Positions 57,993 to 64,000 of a DNA stretch of 64,000 nucleotides are shown piece after piece. Position 1 is the stretch's first letter; each line of letters begins with the position of its first letter. A program made the position numbers and the translations under genes. The notes under the pieces were generated by a model, which saw nothing but the letters and a program-made list of their open reading frames with translations, was not told the DNA's origin and ran no database searches. The stretch comes from G965197675 sp965197675 (GTDB lineage: Bacteria; Chloroflexota; Dehalococcoidia; Plut-88900), in NCBI GenBank assembly GCA_965197675.1, contig OZ240221.1, positions 558,001 through 622,000 on the forward strand, in the 5' to 3' direction.

Positions 57993-59309
57993 ATGGGAAT
58001 CCGGGCATCACCGAAAATCACGGTGGTTTCATTGCTGGCTACATTAGCGCTGATACTAGCGGCTTGTGGCAACAGTTTCACCGAAGGTGAAGACCCAGAG
58101 CCAGCTGAGTCCCCCAACCCCACCTCCACCCTCTCGCCAACACCTGAGTCAACCTCAACTCCACCCGAACCCCCGGATACTCCTATCTCCGATGCCGATG
58201 CTCGGCCCGCCTATCCCTTCGAGCAGAGCCCAGAGCCTGGCTTTGATCCAGAAGAGCGATTCAGAGCCATGGGTGGGCCTGAGGGGTGGAAGACCAACTT
58301 TAGCAAGCACAGCATCGATTACACGGAGATAAGGTTCGGAGGACCGATCAAGGACGGCATACCCGCAATAGATGATCCCGAGTTCCTCCCAGTCAACCCA
58401 CCGCCCACCTGGCTTGCCGAAAATGAGCCTGTAATATCCTTCGAAATAGCCGGCGACGCCAGAGCATATCCTTTGCAGATATTGACCTGGCACGAGATAG
58501 TGAATGATGTAGTAGGAGGAGAGCCAGTGGCTATCACCTTCTGCCCTCTGTGTAACACCGCTATAGCCTTCTCGAGAATGGTTGATGGTTTTCTATATGA
58601 CTTCGGGGTAAGTGGGGCGCTTCGTGTTAGCAACCAGATAATGTACGATCGCCAGACCGAGTCCTGGTGGCAGCAGATAGGTGGCGACGCCATTGTGGGT
58701 GAGCTGACAGGGGCCAGACTGACTCCTTTGCCGGCATCCATAGTTTCTTGGAAGGACTTCCGGGAGAGCTTCCCAGATGGGCTGGTGCTCTCCAGAGATA
58801 CCGGCTACCAGAGGAGATACGGTTTCAACCCTTACGCTGGCTATGACGACGTCGCCTCATCACCATTCCTTGCCAATGAAGACGATGACCGTCTTGCGGC
58901 GGTAGAACGGGTGGTCACGGTGGAATTGGGGGAAGACGTTGTAGCCTACCCCTTCCGAGAGCTGGAGAAGAGTCCGATAGTTAACGATCTGGTAGACGGA
59001 ACACCCCTGGTAGTCTTCTTCACTGAAGGCACCATCTCTGTCTTGGACGACACCGTCATAGCCAACTCCAGAGATGTGGGAGCGACTGGAGTCTTCAGCA
59101 GGATCTTGGACAGTCAAGAGCTCACCTTTGATTTCGATGGGGAGCGACTGCTGGACACCAATAGCGGTAGCACATGGAATATCTTAGGACGGGCCGTCGA
59201 TGGGCCAATGAGGGGTAAGGTTCTAGAGCCTGTCGTTCACGGCAATCATTTGTGGTTTTCCTGGGTGATCTTCAAGCCCGAGACTAAAGTGTGGAAAGCA
59301 CCCATGTAA
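57993..59309 (+). CDS. DUF3179 lipoprotein
   Basis: About 438 residues. The signal peptide ends TLALILAAC (lipobox), followed by a Pro/Thr/Ser/Glu-rich linker of about 55 residues. The rest is DUF3179: ISFEIAGDARAYPLQILTWH, EIVNDVVGGEPVAITFCPLC (then NTA), DRQTESWWQQIGGDAIVG and WNILGRAVDGPMRG. The FCPLCNTA cysteines may form a redox pair or bind metal; the function of the family is unknown. ATG 57993 gives a normal signal peptide; GTG 57966 is an alternative. It follows the TlpA-like gene by 143 bases. Confidence 0.85.
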   Translation: MGIRASPKITVVSLLATLALILAACGNSFTEGEDPEPAESPNPTSTLSPTPESTSTPPEPPDTPISDADARPAYPFEQSPEPGFDPEERFRAMGGPEGWKTNFSKHSIDYTEIRFGGPIKDGIPAIDDPEFLPVNPPPTWLAENEPVISFEIAGDARAYPLQILTWHEIVNDVVGGEPVAITFCPLCNTAIAFSRMVDGFLYDFGVSGALRVSNQIMYDRQTESWWQQIGGDAIVGELTGARLTPLPASIVSWKDFRESFPDGLVLSRDTGYQRRYGFNPYAGYDDVASSPFLANEDDDRLAAVERVVTVELGEDVVAYPFRELEKSPIVNDLVDGTPLVVFFTEGTISVLDDTVIANSRDVGATGVFSRILDSQELTFDFDGERLLDTNSGSTWNILGRAVDGPMRGKVLEPVVHGNHLWFSWVIFKPETKVWKAPM

Positions 59310-59337
59310 ATCAGCTCATATGCACCTTCGCTATTAC

Positions 59338-59392
59338 CAGGGAAATCGCATTGCCACCAAAACCAGCTTTGGCGTAACTCCCACCCCACCCC
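59338..59392. repeat. Short dispersed repeat, copy 1
   Basis: Matches 62544-62590 (shared blocks AATCGCATT and CAGCTTTGGCG-AACT-CCCA). In both places it borders the REP-like and array repeats. Confidence 0.55.
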
Positions 59393-59396
59393 CTAT

Positions 59397-59755
59397 TCCG
59401 TCATTCCCGTGCTTGACACGGGAATCCATCCTCCCCCCTGGCCCCCCCTTTTCGTGGGAAAGACGAATGAAACGACCCACCTACCCCTCCGCTCACCCTG
59501 AGCGTAGTCGAAGGGCATGAGCGGAGACCTAAATAAACCCCCGCTCATCCTTGTATCATGGAAAAGAGGCTTATCAACCCGCTCACCCTCTATGCCGTCA
59601 TTCCCGTGCTTGACACGGGAATCCGTCCCCCCTGGCCCTCCCTTTCATGGGAAAGACGAATGAAACGACCCACCCGCCCCTCCGCTCACCCTGAGCGTAG
59701 TCGAAGGGCATGAGTGGAGACCTAAATAAACCCCCGCTCATCCTAGGATCAACGC
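59397..59755. repeat. Tandem duplication of a ~160-base repeat unit
   Basis: Two units (about 59397-59564 and 59595-59755), nearly identical over AGACGAATGAAACGACCCAC, CTCACCCTGAGCGTAGTCGA and GACCTAAATAAACCCCCGCT. Each begins with the REP-like palindrome (59399-59428 and 59596-59624). The 528-base gap between the DUF3179 gene and otsB holds nothing else. Confidence 0.85.
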
Positions 59756-59837
59756 CTTGACTTTGCTATGCTGCGATGACACACTACCCGCGACCAATCC
59801 AAATCTACCTTCCTTACTTCCCCAAGGACGTTAACCG

Positions 59838-60641
59838 TTGCCGTCGCTTTTCGACCATCTGCACTTAGTCGAGCAGTTAGCTCAGCGAGAGCCCCTCGGC
59901 CTGTTCACAGACTTCGATGGCACCATCTCAGATATTGCGCCATCCCCCAACGATGCCAGGATACTTCCCGGATCTTATGCCCACCTCGCCTCCTTATCCA
60001 ATAAGCTGCCTCTGCTGGCCATTGTATCCGGTCGTCCTGTCCAAGCACTGGCTGAAATGGTGGGAATACCCAAAGCTATCTACATTGGGAATCATGGACT
60101 GGAGAAGATGCAGGACGATAAGGTCATAGATGAAAAGGATGTCGGCGAGCATCACAAGGCAGTGCGCCAAGCCGTAGAAATGGTGAAGAAGGAGTTGGGG
60201 GAGCTAACGGGTATGCTCTATGAAGACAAAGGGCCGATAGTATCCCTGCACTACAGGGGCTGTGCAGAGAGCTCTTCCATTGAGGAGAAGATACTTTCCC
60301 TGCTTGAAAAACCTGCTCAAGAGGGCAGGATAAAAATAAGACAGGGGCGAATGGTGGTAGAGGTACAGCCGCCCGTCGATTTCTCCAAGGGGATAGCTGT
60401 GTTTGAGTTGATAAACGAGCGTTCTCTCAGGAGTGCCATCTATTTGGGAGACGACGTCACAGATATAGATGCCCTAAAATCGGTACGACGATCCTTGCGG
60501 GGCTGCCCATTCGTAGGGATAGGCGTAGCCGTGGTGGAAGAGGGAACTTCCAGAGAGGTGTCGGATGCCGCGGACTTCACCTTGCAAGGCACCCAAGAGG
60601 TGAACGTATTCCTTGAGTGGCTAGGCGGGATTATCCCCTAA
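59838..60641 (+). CDS. otsB: Trehalose-6-phosphate phosphatase
   Basis: Removes phosphate from trehalose 6-phosphate, the last step of trehalose synthesis. 267 residues, HAD superfamily. LGLFTDFDGTISDIAPSPND is motif I (Asp25, Asp27), LLAIVSGRP motif II, YIGNHGLE the family block, and IYLGDDVTDIDAL motif IV. The start is TTG 59838 with AAGGA about ten bases upstream. No otsA is in the window, so the substrate must be made elsewhere, or the enzyme acts on a related phospho-sugar. Confidence 0.92.
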   Translation: MPSLFDHLHLVEQLAQREPLGLFTDFDGTISDIAPSPNDARILPGSYAHLASLSNKLPLLAIVSGRPVQALAEMVGIPKAIYIGNHGLEKMQDDKVIDEKDVGEHHKAVRQAVEMVKKELGELTGMLYEDKGPIVSLHYRGCAESSSIEEKILSLLEKPAQEGRIKIRQGRMVVEVQPPVDFSKGIAVFELINERSLRSAIYLGDDVTDIDALKSVRRSLRGCPFVGIGVAVVEEGTSREVSDAADFTLQGTQEVNVFLEWLGGIIP

Positions 60642-60678
60642 GCACCTGTACCCACTTGGGTAATCTGTCCAGTCTGGA

Positions 60679-61980
60679 CTAACCTTTGGCTCTCTCCATG
60701 GCGTATGCCATCGCTTCCAAGGTGCGGTCTACGTCGTCCTTGGAGTGCACTGCGGAGATGTAGAACTTCTGGTCTCCCTTCAAAACACCAGAGTCCAGCA
60801 TGTGATGGTTGAAGCGCTCTAACATCTTTCGATCGTGGCCGAGGGTGCTCCTGTGATCTACAGGTGCCTCCTCCAATCCAAAATAAACGTCGAAATTGGG
60901 AGAATCTCCGCTTACTACACCGGGTATCTCCATCTCTTTCAGGAGACGAGAAAGCTCGGACTTGATCCTATCGCCCGTGGCGAATATCCTATCGTAGGTG
61001 CCTGGCTTCTTCAGCTCTTTGAGAGTAGCCAGACCTGCCGTGGTCGCTATGGGGTTGCCGTTTAGCGTTCCAACCCCAGGCACGAAGGAGTCTTCCTCCT
61101 TGACCATCGGGTCGTACACACGCATCATCTCTTCTTTACCAACTATGGCGGAGATGGCGTATCCCCCGCCTATAGCCTTACCCAGGGCCGTCAAGTCGGG
61201 CGTAACACCGTAGTATCCCTGAGCGCCGCTGTAGGACCATCTGAACCCCGTCACTATCTCGTCGAATATCAGGGGTATGTGGTAGTGACTGGTTACCTCT
61301 CGAAGCCCCTCTAGAAACCCGGGCTTGGGTGGGATGATTCGTTGGTGTGGCTCGACTATAACTCCACCTATCTCGTCCTGGTGCTTCTCGATGATGGCGG
61401 AAGTGGTCTCAATATCGTTGTAAGGACAGATGAGCATTTCGCCTTCCAACACCTTTGGTATACCCGCCGAGTCCGGGGTAGGTATGGGAAAGTCTTTGAG
61501 GTGGCTAGGAGAGGAGCTCATCTCCGCATAATCGCTGATGCCGTGATAGCCGCCCTCGAACTTGACTATCTTGTCCCTCTTTCGGTAGGCGCGAGCTACC
61601 CGCATGGCATTGAAGGTGGCCTCAGAGCCGCTGGAGAAAAAACGGATCTTCTCCGCGCAAGGCACCGCGTCTACTATCTCCTCCGCTAGCTCGACGGCTG
61701 CCCCATTGGTCGTGAAGTAGGTGCTCCCACGGGAGAGCGCCTCTTCAACGGCGGCCAGCACGGCGGGATGAGAATGGCCCAAGATCATGGGTCCCGATCC
61801 CAGCAGATAGTCTATGTACTCGTTGCCACTGTAATCGTATACCCTGGTGCCCTTCCCCTCCTTTATGATTAGGGAATCTTCTTCGTTGAAATACAGGTTT
61901 CCTGTCGAGGCTCCAGGGAAATATTTGGCAGCCTTTTCCAGCAGGTTTATCTCTTCGGAACTCTTCGGCCTCCTTGACAT
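60679..61980 (-). CDS. Class III aminotransferase, glutamate-1-semialdehyde-aminomutase-like
   Basis: About 433 residues. DYSGNEYIDYLLGSGPMILG is the family start, FFSSGSEATFNAMRVARAYR binds the phosphate, LIFDEIVTGFRWSYSGAQGY carries the PLP Asp, and LTALGKAIGGGYAISAIVGK the Schiff-base Lys. It resembles HemL, but GVGTLNGNPIATTAGLATLK and the lack of other haem genes nearby make a HemL role uncertain; many HemL-like enzymes act on other amines. I use ATG 61980 with AAAGGGG upstream, not the longer frame. Confidence 0.85.
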   Translation of the reverse strand: MSRRPKSSEEINLLEKAAKYFPGASTGNLYFNEEDSLIIKEGKGTRVYDYSGNEYIDYLLGSGPMILGHSHPAVLAAVEEALSRGSTYFTTNGAAVELAEEIVDAVPCAEKIRFFSSGSEATFNAMRVARAYRKRDKIVKFEGGYHGISDYAEMSSSPSHLKDFPIPTPDSAGIPKVLEGEMLICPYNDIETTSAIIEKHQDEIGGVIVEPHQRIIPPKPGFLEGLREVTSHYHIPLIFDEIVTGFRWSYSGAQGYYGVTPDLTALGKAIGGGYAISAIVGKEEMMRVYDPMVKEEDSFVPGVGTLNGNPIATTAGLATLKELKKPGTYDRIFATGDRIKSELSRLLKEMEIPGVVSGDSPNFDVYFGLEEAPVDHRSTLGHDRKMLERFNHHMLDSGVLKGDQKFYISAVHSKDDVDRTLEAMAYAMERAKG

Positions 61981-62054
61981 AGTAAAACCCCTTTCAGCAG
62001 CGTCTCGCACCTAGCATATCACACTTGCCCTCCAGGCAAAATCCCCGTTGCCCT

Positions 62055-62158
62055 GCTGTTCTGTCACTTGGCTATATATGGAATCAGAACCTACGTGCTA
62101 TAATTCAGAGACACATCCCGCATACAAGGAGGTATCACTCTTATTATTCACGGAGGTC
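62055..62158. repeat. Leader-like dispersed repeat, copy 2
   Basis: Partner of 5573-5676. Here the -10-like box is a perfect extended element (TGCTATAAT at 62097-62105), followed by AAGGAGG but again by no start codon in range. Confidence 0.7.
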
Positions 62159-62275
62159 GTCTCACAACCCCCCATGGTGAGCTTAGAGTTATCCTGAGTT
62201 TACCGAAGGGAGCCACATGAGCGTGTCTAAGAGCGTCCTCACCCCCTATGCCGCCATTCCCATGCCCTTCTTTCT

Positions 62276-62305
62276 CGTCATTCCCGTGCCTGACACGGGA
62301 ATCCA
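62276..62305. repeat. REP-like palindrome, copy 5
   Basis: CGTCATTCCCGTG-CCTGA-CACGGGAATCC, between the leader-like repeat and the CAATCAAG array, the same order as near 6.0 kb. Confidence 0.7.
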
Positions 62306-62329
62306 GGGGAGGCTTGTCCAAGAAGCCTA

Positions 62330-62512
62330 CATACAAAAACCTACCAGGGCGGGTGGGGCCAACCAACCTGAGGAAAAACTCAATCAAGATTAACTGGATC
62401 TTCGTGCCTGGAAAACCCCGAAAACAAAACTTTTTTTACAACTCAATCAAGTTTGAACTGGAACCAGAAAATTCAATCAAGTTTCAAAGCTAAACAGGAA
62501 AAACAATCAAGT
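62330..62512. repeat. Dispersed repeat with CAATCAAG array, copy 2
   Basis: Partner of 6095-6282. CAATCAA boxes start at 62381, 62444, 62474 and 62504, spaced 63, 30 and 30 bases. The gap 61981-62675 holds these repeats plus a short repeat at 62544-62590 (partner of 59338-59392) and no convincing gene. Confidence 0.8.
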
Positions 62513-62675
62513 TCTACGCACAAACCAAGTCGGGTTATAGCGCAGGGTAATCGCATTACGGCCGAAATCAGCTTTGGCGGAACTTCCCATTGCAAGAGCC
62601 ACAGAGGTGGGTTATGGTGTAGGACGCCTGCAGAAGTGATCACCCATTTTAACGATCTCTGAGGGGGTTCATAAG

Positions 62676-63128
62676 ATGCTGAAAGTTGGAGACCCTGCAC
62701 CGGACTTCCAGGCCACCTTGGATTCCGGTGAGGAGATATCGCTATCCCGGTACCGAGGTAAGAAGGTGGTGCTCTACTTCTACCCCAAGGACAACACACC
62801 AGGTTGCACAAGGGAGGCTTGCGACTTCCGAGACAACATCACCACTGTTGATGCTAAGGGAGGCGTGGTTTTAGGCGTAAGCACAGACTCGGTGAAGTCC
62901 CACCAAAAGTTCAAGGATAAGTTCCAGCTTCCCTTCCCATTAATCAGCGATGAGAACAAGCAAGTGGTGCAGGCATACGAGGTGTGGAAGGAGAAGAAGC
63001 AGTATGGAAGGACTTACATGGGCACCGAGAGGACAACCTACGTCGTAGACGAGGAGGGCAAAATCGCCCAGATCTTCAACAAGGTGAAGGTCAACGGACA
63101 TGTGGAGAAAGTGCTGGCAGAGCTGTAG
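62676..63128 (+). CDS. bcp: Thiol peroxidase, Bcp/PrxQ type
   Basis: A thioredoxin-dependent peroxiredoxin that reduces H2O2 and organic peroxides; 150 residues, full length. LKVGDPAPDFQATLDSGEEI is the start, and YPKDNTPGCTREACDFRD holds the peroxidatic Cys44 and, five residues on, resolving Cys49, the atypical 2-Cys Bcp arrangement. VVLGVSTDSVKSHQKF and GTERTTYVVDEEGKI are typical. ATG 62676 follows GAGGGGG. It is probably cotranscribed with the aldolase 27 bases on. Confidence 0.95.
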   Translation: MLKVGDPAPDFQATLDSGEEISLSRYRGKKVVLYFYPKDNTPGCTREACDFRDNITTVDAKGGVVLGVSTDSVKSHQKFKDKFQLPFPLISDENKQVVQAYEVWKEKKQYGRTYMGTERTTYVVDEEGKIAQIFNKVKVNGHVEKVLAEL

Positions 63129-63154
63129 CGAGTTGAGAGTTATGGAGGTCGACT

Positions 63155-63946
63155 ATGCGTATCAATAAGATCAAAGCCCTCTGGCGTGAGGGAAAGCCCG
63201 CCGTAGTCTGTTGGGTTGGCAGCGCAGATCCCTACATGGCGGAGATTCTAGCCCACTCAGGCTTCGATGCCCTCGTTCTGGACATGCAGCACGGTATGGG
63301 GATAGGCCCTGACCGAGCAGCCCAGTGGTTCCAGGTGGTCAGCACAACAGATACCGTGCCCATGGCCCGCATACCCTGGAACGAGCCCGAGTATTTCCAG
63401 TGGGTACTGGACTCGGGGGCCTATGGGGTCATCACTCCCTTGGTAAACAATAGGGAGGAAGCCACAAAAGCAGGCATGTCTTGTCGATATCCACCCATCG
63501 GCTTTCGCAGTATCGGGCCTAACAGGGCCAACCTATACGCAGGCACCGATTACTTCCACCACGCCAACGAGGAGGTGATCTGCCTGGTGATGGTCGAGAG
63601 CATCAACACCATACCTCATTTGGATGAGATGGCGCAGGTGCCGGGCATCGACGGCTTCTACATTGGCCCTGCAGACCTGGCCATTTCCATGGGCGTATCC
63701 CCCACGGGCTATCTGGAAAGCAAGGAGCATCAAGAGGCGAGCCAGAGGGTGCTGGATGTCGCCAGAGGACGTGGATTGATAGCAGGCACACACTGCAAAA
63801 GCCCGGAGGAGGTCCTTGACCGCTTCCAACAAGGCTTCATGCTGTGTCCCGCCGCCGCCGATGCTGGCCTAATGGCCGCCAGCGCAAAGGCAGCAGTAGC
63901 TAAAGTCAGGCAAACGGTTGAGGAGAGCGCAAGCACTGTCTATTAG
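63155..63946 (+). CDS. HpcH/HpaI aldolase family protein
   Basis: A 263-residue class II aldolase-like TIM barrel. FDALVLDMQHGMGIGPDRAA has the catalytic His region, VPMARIPWNEPEYFQWVLDS the substrate Arg, VICLVMVESINTI the metal Glu, and IDGFYIGPADLAISMGV the metal Asp. Members cleave 2-keto-3-deoxy acids such as 4-hydroxy-2-oxoheptanedioate to pyruvate and an aldehyde; the substrate is unknown. The start follows GGAGG. The last 54 bases of the window hold nothing I recognise. Confidence 0.9.
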   Translation: MRINKIKALWREGKPAVVCWVGSADPYMAEILAHSGFDALVLDMQHGMGIGPDRAAQWFQVVSTTDTVPMARIPWNEPEYFQWVLDSGAYGVITPLVNNREEATKAGMSCRYPPIGFRSIGPNRANLYAGTDYFHHANEEVICLVMVESINTIPHLDEMAQVPGIDGFYIGPADLAISMGVSPTGYLESKEHQEASQRVLDVARGRGLIAGTHCKSPEEVLDRFQQGFMLCPAAADAGLMAASAKAAVAKVRQTVEESASTVY

Positions 63947-64000
63947 CTAGTGGAGGGTTGACGTAGCACGGGTCGGCCGGCACTGAGGACGACTGGGGCA

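Overview
The window is about 64 kb of a bacterial chromosome, probably from a Chloroflexota lineage near Dehalococcoidia/SAR202. This is inferred from gene content, not from a computed phylogeny. The signs are an F-type ATP synthase operon with rex at its end, many single-copy catabolic genes (amidohydrolases, CaiB/BaiF CoA-transferase, M24 hydrolases, HpcH/HpaI aldolase), a PduO-type cobalamin adenosyltransferase, DUF1385, DUF503 and DUF151 proteins, several lipoproteins, and TTGACA/TATAAT promoters that in places lead straight into a start codon. Nearly all of the sequence is coding, on both strands.

Layout. 1-5.2 kb: an FAD oxidoreductase cut by the window edge, a class I aminotransferase, a dihydroorotase-like amidohydrolase and larE. 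5.2-6.5 kb: a repeat-rich gap whose parts recur at 59.3-59.8 and 62.0-62.6 kb. 6.5-11.9 kb: an accessory stretch with an amidohydrolase, a glutamine-cyclotransferase-like lipoprotein, a collagen-like lipoprotein, a DUF418 membrane protein and a broken rmuC abutting a dispersed repeat. 12.0-13.9 kb: rplU-rpmA-rpmE and a DUF1385 protein. 13.9-18.7 kb: a split histidine cluster (hisH-hisA ... hisF-hisIE) with a cupin, a methyltransferase and an isocitrate-dehydrogenase-type gene between the halves. 18.9-23.9 kb: cobalamin adenosyltransferase, a threonine-dehydratase-like enzyme, and two tandem M24 proteins that resemble DMSP lyase DddP, with a maleylpyruvate-isomerase-like protein between them. 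24.2-25.2 kb: tRNA-Arg(CCT), a mobile-element remnant and a VOC protein. 25.5-33 kb: histone-deacetylase-like, Mut7-C and MBL-fold genes, a decayed toxin-antitoxin pair, an MrfA-like helicase, a DMT transporter and rex. 33-40.7 kb: the complete atp operon on the minus strand. 40.8-51.2 kb: DUF151 nuclease, CoA-transferase, a membrane zincin, EF-G2, etfBA and leuS. 51.3-59.3 kb: leuC-rmuC-leuD, a four-repeat cysteine-rich protein, a divergent ECF sigma / zinc-finger anti-sigma pair, a TlpA-like thioredoxin and a DUF3179 lipoprotein. 59.8-64 kb: otsB, a class III aminotransferase, bcp and an HpcH/HpaI aldolase.

How parts may work together. rex lies tail to tail with atpC. The sequence TTGTG-N8-CACAA, which has Rex-operator geometry, sits on the -10 of the atp promoter, and a near match sits just downstream of the -10 of the etfBA promoter. 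A weaker half-match lies in the rex leader. This suggests a small NADH-responsive regulon joining ATP synthase and electron-transfer flavoprotein. AT-rich genes interrupt two otherwise conserved operons: rmuC inside leuCD, and a 91-residue unknown inside atp. Both look like later insertions.

No CRISPR array, complete prophage or complete IS element was seen. All family assignments come from reading motifs by eye; none was confirmed by a database search.
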